A stretch of 64,000 nucleotides of DNA, from NCBI RefSeq assembly GCF_900101545.1, contig NZ_FMZU01000003.1, forward strand, positions 124,001 to 188,000. The letters are read 5' to 3'. The notes below the pieces were generated by a model. It was not told where the DNA came from. It saw only the letters and a program-made list of their open reading frames with translations, and did not search any database. This DNA is from Variovorax sp. CF079 (GTDB taxonomy: Bacteria > Pseudomonadota > Gammaproteobacteria > Burkholderiales > Burkholderiaceae_C). The translations under genes and the position numbers were made by a program. Below are positions 17,512 to 26,633 of this stretch, piece after piece (positions within the stretch are counted from its first letter, which is position 1; each line of letters begins with the position of its first letter).

Positions 17512-20130
17512 TCAAAAATCTTTGCTTTCGGAGATCTCAGCGAGGGCTTGGGCAACCTGGTGGCGCCAGGGAACGGGGATCGAATTCAGATCCGCATAGA
17601 GCCCGGTCAGCACTCGCGATCCTTCCGGACGCTCTGCGATCAACCTCAAAATCGTGGCGGCATCTTCAGCACGAGCTGCAGCTAGTGCTATGTCGCTAGC
17701 TCGCCAATCGGAGCGCATGAACGCCCGGATGAGATCCTTCCTGGCGGTCCTGCATCGATCCCAGTCCGAAAAGAAGAAGATGCTGAAGAGGTCCGGCTCC
17801 TGCTCGCCTTTCCTCAGGCGATGGTAGACGGCAGGAAAAGCGACGGCGATAAGAGGGGACGCTGGAGCGCGGCGCTGTTCCAGCAGAAAAGGCAGAAGCA
17901 GAGAAGAGGCGCGCTCGAACGCATCCCCGCCCTCCGCCGCTGAATCCCACAACAAGGTCGCAGCATCTTCCGCAGCAGCCAAGGGGATGTCCAGGTGGTG
18001 GCGTCCAATGAGTGCCCAAGCAAGCTGTTCGACGGCACCCAGAAGCTGCCGACGGGCTGCGGGACCTGCTCGATTGAAGGCGCTGAGGTTGGCTGCAACG
18101 ACCTCGCCCGGCACGTCCAACGCCAGAGCGGCCCGGATGGCGGTCACGCCGTTTAGCCTGTCGCCCTCGACCTGAAGCAATTGCTCCACATTGGACCCAG
18201 GTACGAGCCTCGTATGATGCCGCAACGCCACCGCGAGAGCTCGAGTCGCAAGGGAGTGCGTTCGATCGTCCGCAAGGTAAGGAAGGATTTCCAGCGTTGC
18301 CCGGACCAAAAGCTCTGCTGGCACCTGTTGGCTCTCGATCGTACGCAGGATCAGCGCATGGTTGTCTGCAGGGTCGCGCATCAGGAGGTCGATGATGTCG
18401 CCGTGCAGATTCGCGATCATTTCGCTGAACTGAGCATCGGTCGCGGACCCTAGCAACTTTCGCAGGATGTCGAGCCTGCCCTCCTCGGGCAGAAGTGGCG
18501 TTCGCAAGACCCACTCGAGATCGTCGTGGCATGGACGGATGAGAGTGCGTAGGAGCGAATCGCGGCCCAAGGTTGGCGTGAGCGTCACACATAGCTCGCG
18601 CAGTGCTGGAACAGAGCCGATCGCTCGGGCGCGTTCGACGAGCAGCATCCGCAGCCTGTCTGAAGACAGCCCGTTGGCTTCGTGCAACAGCCTAGTCTCG
18701 TTCATCAGAAGCTCTTCGTCGAAGTCCAAGAAGAGCTCACGGGCTGCAGCCCCATGCATATCATCCACCAGCAGACGCAGGAGCCTGCGACGCGCCTCAT
18801 CACGGATCTCTTGTGTCGCACTGGAGCATGCCTGCGCCAATTTTTCCAGGAGCCTGGCGTCCCTGTCCACAGCGGTGGCAGCAAAACTTGGGCTCAGCAA
18901 GACGAGTTGAAGGAACGTCGGATCATCGAGTTCGGCTGCGGCCGAAGCGATGGTGTGATCGAATCTCTGGGAAACGCCATCTCCCACCGCGCCGAGGAGA
19001 AGGTCTCGTCCTCGTGCAGTAGCGAGCATTTCTGCACTTGCAACCGCATCGAGCGGTGCGCGACGGGCCAGATCAACTGCGCTGCCTCGGATCGCTTTGG
19101 CGACGGAGAGCTTCAGCCGCACCTGCGTCAGCTTGTCCGTCAGCGCGAGTAGGAATCGCCATGCTTCGCTTGGTGGCAACGTCATCGCGGCCCGCTGCGC
19201 TGCGCTGCCCAATTGCGGCGCCAGTCGATGAACCACATCCAAGTTGGGCACGGCCCGGCTGTTGACGATGTCCAGCAGACCCAGCGCTGCGTTTGGCGAT
19301 GAATCTATACGCTCATGTAGTTCATTAAAGAGTAGCGAGATGCGCAGTTGCGCCTCAGTGCCTCCCTGCGACGAAAGCTCGCCAAGCAGATCATCACGTA
19401 GAAGGGATGGGTGGTCACTTAGAAAGACCCTGTCGATGATTTCTGGCGTCCAGCGATGGCGCGCGGAGCCGGGCTTTTTCGCGTCGATCCGCCTGCCCGC
19501 CCAGTCGCCGCTGAAACGGGATCTAGCATCGATCGGCGAGAACACCAGATCAAAGCTGCGGTCGCCGAGGTTACGCGGCGAAAGAGCAAAGGTCGAGGCT
19601 GCGAAGGAGCGCCGAAACGACGGCCAGAAGGCCGTTACCAAGCGGATCAGCGTCGCCTCCGAATCAGTGGCGTCAAATACGACGATGGGCTTGCGCTCTT
19701 CCAGAAAGAGCGCCTCGACCAATTCGACATTTTGAGCCGCATCGACGTACGGCAGGGGTCTTTGAGAAATCTTTGGCGCCTGGATGGACTGGGCCTGCTT
19801 AAGAGGGCCCTCTAACGTCAATAGCCCAAGGATGTCCATTAGCTCGATGCCCTGCTCCCAGCGCCGCATCGGCACCAATAGGCTGCGAGTGCGCACGCAG
19901 CCCGCGCGCGGCGCATCGGAATCCTGCCATGTACGAGCCAGCACATAGTGTGACATCGATGGCAGCGGGTACAGCGAAAGATACGGACTGAAACGCTCAC
20001 CGGGACGCAGCGGTCCCGCGACATCCGAAAGGCGATCGACCAAATCCTGGTCGACCTTAGCCAGCTTCACGGACCCTGACAGGAGCTGATGCCCCTGCCG
20101 GTACCCGTGCAGTTGCTGGTAAAAAATCAT
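17512..20130 (-). CDS. GTPase-associated protein 1 (GAP1), last gene of the GTPase-associated system
   Basis: An 872-residue protein. Its N-terminus matches the GAP1-N1 domain: YQQLHGYRQGHQLLS at residues 4-18, then RLSDVAGPLRPGERFSPYLS, LYPLPSMSHYVLARTWQD and APRAGCVRTRSLLVP. The rest is a long all-helical region rich in Leu, Arg and Glu, matching the GAP1 middle and C-terminal parts. Aravind and colleagues described GAP1 as the core partner of the predicted GTPase-centred conflict systems. The ATG at 20130 overlaps the stop of the upstream GTPase gene by 4 bp. No catalytic motif is visible, so it probably scaffolds or senses. Confidence 0.8.
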   Translation of the reverse strand: MIFYQQLHGYRQGHQLLSGSVKLAKVDQDLVDRLSDVAGPLRPGERFSPYLSLYPLPSMSHYVLARTWQDSDAPRAGCVRTRSLLVPMRRWEQGIELMDILGLLTLEGPLKQAQSIQAPKISQRPLPYVDAAQNVELVEALFLEERKPIVVFDATDSEATLIRLVTAFWPSFRRSFAASTFALSPRNLGDRSFDLVFSPIDARSRFSGDWAGRRIDAKKPGSARHRWTPEIIDRVFLSDHPSLLRDDLLGELSSQGGTEAQLRISLLFNELHERIDSSPNAALGLLDIVNSRAVPNLDVVHRLAPQLGSAAQRAAMTLPPSEAWRFLLALTDKLTQVRLKLSVAKAIRGSAVDLARRAPLDAVASAEMLATARGRDLLLGAVGDGVSQRFDHTIASAAAELDDPTFLQLVLLSPSFAATAVDRDARLLEKLAQACSSATQEIRDEARRRLLRLLVDDMHGAAARELFLDFDEELLMNETRLLHEANGLSSDRLRMLLVERARAIGSVPALRELCVTLTPTLGRDSLLRTLIRPCHDDLEWVLRTPLLPEEGRLDILRKLLGSATDAQFSEMIANLHGDIIDLLMRDPADNHALILRTIESQQVPAELLVRATLEILPYLADDRTHSLATRALAVALRHHTRLVPGSNVEQLLQVEGDRLNGVTAIRAALALDVPGEVVAANLSAFNRAGPAARRQLLGAVEQLAWALIGRHHLDIPLAAAEDAATLLWDSAAEGGDAFERASSLLLPFLLEQRRAPASPLIAVAFPAVYHRLRKGEQEPDLFSIFFFSDWDRCRTARKDLIRAFMRSDWRASDIALAAARAEDAATILRLIAERPEGSRVLTGLYADLNSIPVPWRHQVAQALAEISESKDF

Positions 20131-20978
20131 GAGAGGGCGCCGCCAATGGCCCATGCCACCGGCGCGGTGACATCCGGCTCCTGGTGCCACCCGCCATCGC
20201 GCTCATGCACTACCCAACCGCAATCGGCCAAGGCCTTGGTCTGGAAGTCAAGGCGGAAACTTTCGTCTGAGAGATCACCCCCAACGATCGATACGCCGTA
20301 GATTTTGATATCCAAGTTGTCGACATCACTCAGCGCGCCGCCAAACAGTGGAAACTCTCTGATTAGATATTCCATGGGACCTTGTGATCGCCTCGTCGCG
20401 TCCAGCCGGTCCCAGGCCGAGACGACCACGGATAACCTTGGTGCAGAGCCGTCGGGGCGGCGTGCCAGCCTCGCCTGCATCAATTCCAGCAATTCGCAAA
20501 GGACCACTTGTGTGGGGATTTCTGTCTCCTGCTCACCGTTGCCGACGTTCGTGAGCAGATCTCGCGCGGTCACCCAGTCTAGCGGCTGAACGTTCAGGTT
20601 CGAATGAACGCGCACAAACAGCATCGCGCCATGGGCGTTCTCGATTGCCTCCTGCCAGTCAACGGAGAGTTCCGATTTTTTGACCGCGTCCTGCCAGATC
20701 TCGCCCGTAAAGTCCGGCACGATCAGTTCCGTAGGTTCAGCTCCTTCGGTTCTCAGCGGCACGCAAAAATCCTGACGCGCCTGGTTGCGATCGGTACGGG
20801 CGACGAACGCCCCTTGCAGCAGGTGCTCGCAGAGCGTCTCAACGTAGGTGATGTCATTGGGCATGCCGGCACGCTGCAGCAGGCCTTTGCCGGCTTGGAG
20901 CGCGGCCCAGAGCCTGCCGACATAGTTGCTCTTGCCGGAGTCGGGGCAGCCCACGAGGACAATCGACTGCTGACTCAT
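20127..20978 (-). CDS. TRAFAC-class GTPase, double-GTPase 1 type (DO-GTPase1)
   Basis: A 283-residue P-loop GTPase. Walker A is GCPDSGKS at residues 9-16. The switch II/Walker B region is VPDFTGEIW, and VVVSAWDRLD occupies the place of the base-recognition NKxD loop. Together with the gene upstream this fits the paired GTPases of the GTPase-associated system. The gene overlaps both neighbours by 4 bp (ATGA), so it is made in fixed ratio with them. Likely role: a nucleotide-dependent switch that licenses the effector arm. The biochemical activity is inferred from family. Confidence 0.8.
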   Translation of the reverse strand: MSQQSIVLVGCPDSGKSNYVGRLWAALQAGKGLLQRAGMPNDITYVETLCEHLLQGAFVARTDRNQARQDFCVPLRTEGAEPTELIVPDFTGEIWQDAVKKSELSVDWQEAIENAHGAMLFVRVHSNLNVQPLDWVTARDLLTNVGNGEQETEIPTQVVLCELLELMQARLARRPDGSAPRLSVVVSAWDRLDATRRSQGPMEYLIREFPLFGGALSDVDNLDIKIYGVSIVGGDLSDESFRLDFQTKALADCGWVVHERDGGWHQEPDVTAPVAWAIGGALS

Positions 20979-22054
20979 GGTTCACTCCGGAATCTGAGGA
21001 AGGCCCTGGCGGATGAACCCGGCGCGCTCTCTGGCCATGGATCCGGTCTAGACGGCACCTGATTGAGGGTGGTCGCGATCAATTCGTGCATACCGCAGCC
21101 GGGTTGAATGTCAGGGACGATCGAGAAAGAGGCGATCTCACAGAGTTCGATTGTGAAGTCGAAGCGAGCGCCGCATTCCTGAATTTCCGACAGCGCTAGC
21201 GGCGGGAAGGCTCCTTCGTCGCGCCAACTCGCCACCAAGATGATTCTCGGGCGACGGGGACAAAGCAGTGATGCCAGTCGTTCGATCAGAAGCTTGGCCC
21301 GATGTGCGCTCAGCCTCCGAGTTCTTTCGCTCTGGAAGCTGCGTCCATCGACCAGCAGCCAGATGGTGTCTGCGGCTGAAAGAAAGCTCAGGCGATCCGC
21401 ATCATTGCTGTCGATCAGGCTCTTGGACCATTCGCCGGGAAGATCCGGCAGGAGCAGGTCAAACTTGCGCCCGTCGTCCGAGCGGCGCAGTCTCAGGTGC
21501 AGGAAGCCGGCCTGACGGTCGTTTAACATTTCCGTGTGCGACGTCATCTGGGCTGGAGCGTTGCCCTCATTCCATCGGCGTGCACCGCGAGAAATCTCTT
21601 CGAGCGCCATGAGCGTTTTGCTGCGCAGATAGCTGAACCCCTTAAGCGCCCGATGTGAGAGCAGCAGATACAGGCTCGCTATGCAGGCCGTCTTACCTGC
21701 GTCCGGTAGGCCGACGATGCCGACAAGGCTCACATAGCGAGTTGCCATGAGGGCATTAGCTTCGGCAAGCCCCAACGTATTGCTCCGCGGCAAGCTCGAC
21801 CGGTCCTCCGGTGAATCAAGGACGGCTTCCCCCACCGATGCAGCTGTCCCTGGCAACGCGTCGATCGGCTCAACATTTTCCCGATGTCGTTCGTCTTCAG
21901 CGGCCGGTGAATTCGTGGCCAGTGCCGTCTCGAGTTCCGCGGTTAGCTTTGAGGTAACGTGGTGAGGACAATCCGTGACGTTAGGATAGCTGCGCAAGCA
22001 AACACCCGTCTGCGAAATTGTGCAGTCCTTCAGCTCGCAGACGCGCTCGCTCAT
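20975..22054 (-). CDS. TRAFAC-class GTPase, double-GTPase 2 type (DO-GTPase2)
   Basis: A 359-residue protein. The N-terminus carries Cys/His residues that may bind a metal (CELKDC, CLRSYPNVTDCPHH). A variable Ser/Pro/Glu linker follows, then a GTPase domain with Walker A GLPDAGKT, switch II LLPDLPGEWS and ILVASWRDEG in the base-recognition region. This is the DO-GTPase2 layout of the GTPase-associated systems. The ATG at 22054 was chosen because it overlaps the upstream stop by 4 bp; the frame continues to 22171 but those residues do not look coding. Confidence 0.8.
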   Translation of the reverse strand: MSERVCELKDCTISQTGVCLRSYPNVTDCPHHVTSKLTAELETALATNSPAAEDERHRENVEPIDALPGTAASVGEAVLDSPEDRSSLPRSNTLGLAEANALMATRYVSLVGIVGLPDAGKTACIASLYLLLSHRALKGFSYLRSKTLMALEEISRGARRWNEGNAPAQMTSHTEMLNDRQAGFLHLRLRRSDDGRKFDLLLPDLPGEWSKSLIDSNDADRLSFLSAADTIWLLVDGRSFQSERTRRLSAHRAKLLIERLASLLCPRRPRIILVASWRDEGAFPPLALSEIQECGARFDFTIELCEIASFSIVPDIQPGCGMHELIATTLNQVPSRPDPWPESAPGSSARAFLRFRSEP

Positions 22055-23079
22055 AGTTTCGGCTCGCTCTGGAGAAGACGATGGATTGCGCCCTCTAGCA
22101 GAGCACGAGCGGCCCATTCTGATGGCGCCAACCTCTCTGCAGAGAACTGATGGCTCGCAGTTCCTTCGCAAACCGCGTGGATCAGGGGGAGAACCGCCTC
22201 GGAATCCTTAATGGGCGTACCGAGGCCCTCGGCCATCCGAACGCGCCGATCGCCGAGCAGGTCGATCACTTCTCCCAGCGACACCCGCTCGGTACCAGAG
22301 ACCTTGCGAAGTACGACGTCGCGATGGGCCCTTGCGGGAAGCCTCCGCAGCTTGGCGGCCGCATCCAGCCCGCAAACGACAGCCCGAGCCGCGTCAGGCA
22401 GGCCCGACAGCGCCTCGTCAAGCAGGTCGCTGCGCTCGCTTAGCAGCCACCACATAAAGTCGAGCTCCTCACGATCAAGCGCCGCGTTATCCCGCAAAGC
22501 GTTGACCATCGGCCCCACAGCGCGGGCGAACGCAGCGTTCACCTTGGAGCCGTTCGGAGAGTTCTGGTCGATGGCAACCGCACCGATCTCCGGCACAGGT
22601 CGACGCTGTCGGGTCAGTTCAGCGACCTTGGAGACCCGTACCTGGCTTGCGGCCAGAAGGTCTTGCCGGAGTTCCTCGAGCTTCACTTCTGGCAAGGGCT
22701 GTTGAAACCACAGCGCCGACCACAAGCCACCAGCAAGTGCGTCTGGGCACTTCCAGCCGGCGCTCTCAACTTCCGAACTGACCAGTGACAAGGCCCCCAC
22801 GCAAGTTACGACCTTGATTTGCAGGTCGCCAAGTTCGTCGGTTCTCACGAAGGAAGGCGCATGCTGGCGAATATGACTTGCAACTTCGTTCGCCAATGCA
22901 TCGGGCAAAGCGCCTCCGGCCAAAGACTCTGCCAAGGCGGACGCAATCCGAACGGCCTGACTGCAAGGCTGCGTTGCTAACCAGGTTGTTACCTGCGAAG
23001 TTGCCTTGTTCCGCTTTTCGACCCAATCGTCGTCGCTGCCCGTCTGAAATATGCGAGCGTAGTCGGCGATCGTCTTCAT
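22051..23079 (-). CDS. GTPase-associated system all-helical protein (GASH)
   Basis: A 342-residue, entirely helical-looking protein that starts MKTIADYARIFQTGSDDDWV and contains the segments EELDFMWWLLSERSDLLDEAL and LRRLPARAHRDVVLRKVSG. These match the GASH component that always accompanies the paired GTPases. No enzymatic motif is present; it probably links sensing and effector parts. It overlaps the phosphoesterase gene upstream and the GTPase gene downstream by 4 bp each. Confidence 0.78.
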   Translation of the reverse strand: MKTIADYARIFQTGSDDDWVEKRNKATSQVTTWLATQPCSQAVRIASALAESLAGGALPDALANEVASHIRQHAPSFVRTDELGDLQIKVVTCVGALSLVSSEVESAGWKCPDALAGGLWSALWFQQPLPEVKLEELRQDLLAASQVRVSKVAELTRQRRPVPEIGAVAIDQNSPNGSKVNAAFARAVGPMVNALRDNAALDREELDFMWWLLSERSDLLDEALSGLPDAARAVVCGLDAAAKLRRLPARAHRDVVLRKVSGTERVSLGEVIDLLGDRRVRMAEGLGTPIKDSEAVLPLIHAVCEGTASHQFSAERLAPSEWAARALLEGAIHRLLQSEPKL

Positions 23080-24404
23080 TGCTGTGTCTCCTCGTTGATG
23101 CTGGCCAAAGCCTCATGGATCAAGGCGCTAAGCTCGGAAAAGCGTCCCTGGCGCACGACGATGTTAAACAGGCGGCTTTCCGCTCCGTGGTTCAAGTGGC
23201 CGCTGAAATCGCCAGGCACCACGCCGAGCACCGCTAGCAACTGAAGGCGGGCGCCATCGCTCAAGTCCCGGAAAAAGCGCATATACAGATCCCGGTATGC
23301 CGCCTCATCCACCTGGACGTCTTGAGCCGGGTCCTCCTCTGCGGGAATGTCAATCTTCACCGCCGCCGGTTCCGCTGCGGCGACGGGCACAGCGCCGGGG
23401 GGGGGCGCGGCCCTAGCACTACGCTGGAAATTTGGCGAGCCCAATACCACCCGGCCCTTCAGACGTGTGTCATCCTGCTCGAATCTCTTCATGTCGTCGC
23501 GCCATCGCCGTGGATGGATCGTGACCGCCAAGGCGTCCTCCCCTTCGTCCCAGTCGAACTCAATGATGTTGTACGCGTAGGTGTAGGTGTTATCGACCTC
23601 GTCAGGCGTGGTCGCCCCTGCAGCAATGAGCATCAAGTCGCGGCCAACTTCGACGTTCTCAACACTCATGTTGGCCAGATGCTCATGACCGGAGACAAAC
23701 ACGCGCGCGCGGCTGCGTAGGAACTTCTTGGTCTCCGCGCCGTCGGCATACCATTCCAAAGGGTGGTGAGCGAGTACCACGAGTTCCTCCCCGGAGGCCT
23801 CCTGAAAGATGCGTTGGCGCGCGCCGAGCAGGAGCTTGCCCTTTTCCTCGACATCCTTGGTGCAAATGAGCGCCGAGTTCAGACGGACGATTCGGATGTG
23901 GCGTCCAGGACCAATTTCCACGAGGCGATCGGCACTGCTGCTGCCGGTGCAATCGAGCGGACACTGGTATGAGTCCGCGAAGCGGCGATACTCCATAAAT
24001 CGCAGGTAGAGCACCTCTCGATCAGCTTCCTCCTCCAGGAGGGCATCCAGCCTGCTCTCTCCTTCCGAGTGGATCGCGGCGAGCATGAGCGCGGTTCCAC
24101 CCCTGATCTGTTTCCGATCGATATCGTGGTTGCCCGGCACCATCTGGATGTCGGAAGGTTTGCAACCCACCCTGTCCGCCAATTCGTCGAGCCAACGACC
24201 AGCGGTCACATACTCCTCGCGCTGCCCAGCGTAGGCAATGTCACCGGTCACGATGATGCCCGACGCTTTCGCATTCGGAAGCGATGCGACAACGGCGGCA
24301 GAGTCAGCAATGAGCTGCCTCCTTGCATCGTCGTTAGTAAAACGCCAACCGCCTTTTTCCTGCCCAAAGTGAATGTCGGAAAGATGCACGAAGACAGCTG
24401 TCAT
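23076..24404 (-). CDS. Metallophosphoesterase with C-terminal adaptor domain, first gene of the GTPase-associated system
   Basis: A 442-residue calcineurin-like phosphoesterase, the likely effector. Metal and catalytic motifs are in order: HLSDIHFG at residues 7-14, GDIAYAG, PGNHDIDR, LAHHPLEWY and VSGHEHLA. A proline/alanine-rich linker follows, then about 80 helical residues that resemble the small death-like or effector-associated adaptor domains used in such systems. The ATG at 24404 starts just before the first motif; an upstream GTG at 24422 is in frame but has no better ribosome site. Possible substrates are nucleic acids or nucleotides; this is not decided by sequence. Confidence 0.8.
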   Translation of the reverse strand: MTAVFVHLSDIHFGQEKGGWRFTNDDARRQLIADSAAVVASLPNAKASGIIVTGDIAYAGQREEYVTAGRWLDELADRVGCKPSDIQMVPGNHDIDRKQIRGGTALMLAAIHSEGESRLDALLEEEADREVLYLRFMEYRRFADSYQCPLDCTGSSSADRLVEIGPGRHIRIVRLNSALICTKDVEEKGKLLLGARQRIFQEASGEELVVLAHHPLEWYADGAETKKFLRSRARVFVSGHEHLANMSVENVEVGRDLMLIAAGATTPDEVDNTYTYAYNIIEFDWDEGEDALAVTIHPRRWRDDMKRFEQDDTRLKGRVVLGSPNFQRSARAAPPPGAVPVAAAEPAAVKIDIPAEEDPAQDVQVDEAAYRDLYMRFFRDLSDGARLQLLAVLGVVPGDFSGHLNHGAESRLFNIVVRQGRFSELSALIHEALASINEETQQ

Positions 24405-24504
24405 TGACTTATGGTTCTCCACCGTTGTATGCGGATGTTACATGCATGCCCATCCTTGGAGCTACACCGGTGGTGAGCAGAAATGCACTGGCTGTGCTTA
24501 CGCG

Positions 24505-24759
24505 CTACGGCAAGGCTCGCACCGACGCGCCGGGGTGATCCAATTTCTCAAACGTGGCCGCGCTCGCAGGAAAAGCTTTCCCCATCTGCCGCGCCCGCTT
24601 GACCTCATCGGTATGGAGGTAGACCGAGTTGGTCGCCACTGACGCGTGCCGCAGGTTGTCTCGTCCCGTCGTCAGCTCGACGCCACGCTCCAGCGCAGGC
24701 CGTGTCGACGAGATGCAGGCCGTGGCCAACGCCTTGAGCTTGCTCGCCCGTGATGGCAT
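24505..24759 (-). pseudogene. Tyrosine-recombinase (integrase) C-terminal fragment, degenerate
   Basis: The C-terminal part of this frame, ALERGVELTTGRDNLRHASV then ATNSVYLHTDEVKRARQM, is the end of a site-specific tyrosine recombinase with the nucleophile-region tyrosine in SVYLHTD. The residues before it (ACISSTRP) stand where the LRHTHATH motif should be, so the catalytic arginine/histidine box has decayed. The N-terminal part is missing. It is inactive and marks an old integration event at the left edge of the GTPase-system operon. Confidence 0.65.
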
Positions 24760-24914
24760 GGAACACCGCTCAGATGCAGGCGGTGCTCGATCGGTGGGCC
24801 AATCGGCGTCAAATCGTCCCAGCCGAGCTGATCGGGCGGGTTGCGCCCACGCGACTGGAAGGCATCAATCTTCGCGGAGTGTTTCGGTTTCCCATCGAGC
24901 GCTATGCCGACTAG
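24753..24914 (+). pseudogene. Tn3-family transposase, C-terminal fragment
   Basis: A 53-residue frame (MAWNTAQMQAVLDRWANRRQ, then APTRLEGINLRGVFRFPIERY) resembles the end of Tn3-type transposases, where WNT, a helix and (H)INLxGxYxF occur in this order. It is shorter than 60 codons and has no upstream transposase body. It overlaps the end of the integrase fragment by 7 bp on the opposite strand. Assigned by pattern. Confidence 0.5.
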
Positions 24915-25189
24915 CTCCTACCGTCACAAACTGCAGCGAAAAAGAGCGCCAGAGCTTGAAATCGACCACAGATCGGGCCGTCCCGAAGGCAATTGGGGGT
25001 AACAGAATCTCAAGGTGGGACAAGGACTTAGGAGTGACGACTCGTGGAAAGCGGCATTCTTGACGGTGCCCTACCGTCACTCAGCGCACTGAAAACGAGT
25101 CGACCCCAAGTTCGAGCTCATATTGCTTCGAGACCATGGACGAGCACCAGGCCTGGGCCCGCGCGTATTTCGGCCTGAGCGACCTGAAT

Positions 25190-25434
25190 GAGGAGCGCAG
25201 TTCCATCGCCTGCGTGCCCGCCGCGGCGCCAAGAACGCCATCATCGGCGTGGCCGCCTCGATGCTCACCGCCGCCTGGCACATGCCGCGCGACGGCACCG
25301 AGTGGCGACCTGGGAGCTGCCCACTTCGACCGCGCCGACGCTCACAAAACCGCCAACCGTCTCGTCCGAAGACTTCAGCAGATCGGTTACGCCGTGCAGC
25401 TCACACCGGCTTTAAAGGGGGCAGTTTCATCCTA
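25190..25434 (+). pseudogene. IS110-family transposase, C-terminal fragment with frameshift
   Basis: One frame reads RGAKNAIIGVAASMLTAAWH, then PRDGTEW, and another frame continues DLGAAHFDRADAHKTANRLV, RRLQQIGYAVQLTP. Together they make the typical end of an IS110 transposase (transposase_20 part), broken by a one-base shift near 25305. The N-terminal RuvC-like domain is absent, so it is dead. Confidence 0.65.
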
Positions 25435-25663
25435 GGCAGGAGTTCCCAAGGCAGGCCCACCACGAGCGCATCGAACTGCGCCTGTGAGCACCGCCAAGAC
25501 GATCTACGATTTTGTCAGCGCTGAAATTGTCGGCCTTGCTTGCTTAATGATCGCACTGTATGGACCGTCTTTCGTCCTGCCTTGAAGCAATCTTGCTCGT
25601 CAAGCCTTCTGGCAGAAACCATATAATTCCTGAGGTTTTCGTGAATGATGAATGTAACGCATA

Positions 25664-26317
25664 ATGCTGGGCATGGAAGAGCGAACCTCCCTCCCGGACA
25701 TCAGCACCCTCATGCAGGTCGTGGACGTAAAGCGCCGCACCGCCATGCGGAAGCTGTCCCACGCCCGGGACATGATGCGTCATGCAGAGGGGCTGGAACG
25801 CGAGGCCATGGCCGAGATGCAGGAGGTCGAGGCGTTCCAGCGCCTGATGAAGTCTGTTCCGACGACGCGGGACGAAATGCGTTCACTCGAAGCGGAGGCG
25901 CGGGAGAACAACCGTTGGGTGCATACGCTTGACGGAACGTCACGCCTTATCAATGCGAGCGGGAAAGTTGTGTTTGAGCGACGCGAATCTGGTCCAGGTT
26001 TGTTCCGCACCCAACGCGATCAAGTCGGGGCCGCGTGCTTTCAGATTCTGTCGGACGGCTCGTGGAAGACGACCGAAGAGCTCCTCGATGAACTGCATAA
26101 GCGCGGCGTCCAGCTGACGGCCGAGAACAAGCTTCAGCGGCTCTCACAGATTCTGAGTCTGAATTCAAACTTCAAGAATCAGCGTGGCCGAGGCTGGGCA
26201 CTGGATATTTCGCCAGCTCGCGAATCGTCGGAGAAAAAGGAAACTGAAAATGAACCGGACCCACTGCGAATGCGAGCGCGGCAGTTGGCTCGGGATGATG
26301 GGAATAGAGCGCGATGA
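25664..26317 (+). CDS. Coiled-coil protein with C-terminal winged-helix-like domain, unknown
   Basis: A 217-residue protein not recognised by name. Residues 10-95 are charged and helical (coiled coil). Residues 120-175 look like a winged helix: FQILSDGSWKTTEELLDELH, KRGVQLTAENKLQRLSQILS, then FKNQRGRGWALD. The tail is acidic and basic. It may bind DNA and regulate the neighbouring defence genes, but nothing proves this. The start at 25664 has an alternative ATG at 25673, and neither has a strong ribosome site. The stop overlaps the ATG of the next small ORF (ATGA). Confidence 0.6.
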   Translation: MLGMEERTSLPDISTLMQVVDVKRRTAMRKLSHARDMMRHAEGLEREAMAEMQEVEAFQRLMKSVPTTRDEMRSLEAEARENNRWVHTLDGTSRLINASGKVVFERRESGPGLFRTQRDQVGAACFQILSDGSWKTTEELLDELHKRGVQLTAENKLQRLSQILSLNSNFKNQRGRGWALDISPARESSEKKETENEPDPLRMRARQLARDDGNRAR

Positions 26318-26526
26318 ATACCGCTGAAGGTGGGTCGCAGGGGGTCTCTCACCACCCCCTGCTTCCCGATGTGCAACTTGCCTGCGAGGGCGAACTTTTG
26401 GAGGTCCCGATGCCGCTAGCGACGGCGGTGCGGAGCCAGGTTCCTGAAACGAACCAGTGGCGACCAGCACCACTTACCACATTACGGAAGAACCACCACG
26501 GGCGTTGCAACCCGTGGTCATCATAG
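26314..26526 (+). CDS. Small ORF coupled to the winged-helix gene, doubtful
   Basis: A 70-codon ORF whose ATG overlaps the upstream stop (ATGA), which supports translation. The sequence has no known domain. Its last 11 codons overlap a perfect 8-bp hairpin (26495-26518), which argues that the end of the ORF may be only leader RNA of the next gene. Could be a chance frame. Confidence 0.3.
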   Translation: MNTAEGGSQGVSHHPLLPDVQLACEGELLEVPMPLATAVRSQVPETNQWRPAPLTTLRKNHHGRCNPWSS

Positions 26527-26618
26527 GCGCCACGGAGAAACATTGCCAGCCATGCGGATGCTGGATGCCGAATCCGTGGCGCATTCGAAACATCGCCGCC
26601 ACAACGACTTTAGGCGGC
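26495..26618 (+). promoter_or_regulatory. Hairpin-rich leader, candidate structured RNA
   Basis: Three consecutive stem-loops precede the 54-residue gene. P1: ACCACGGG (26495-26502) with CCCGTGGT (26511-26518). P2: GCGCCACGGA (26527-26536) with TCCGTGGCGC (26573-26582), a perfect 10-bp stem enclosing a smaller hairpin CCAGC (26546-26550)/GCTGG (26560-26564). P3: GCCGCC (26595-26600) with GGCGGC (26613-26618). The ATG at 26634 follows 15 bases later. None has a T-run, so they are not terminators. I do not recognise a known riboswitch class. Confidence 0.45.
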
Positions 26619-26633
26619 ATCTGAAAGTTCAAG

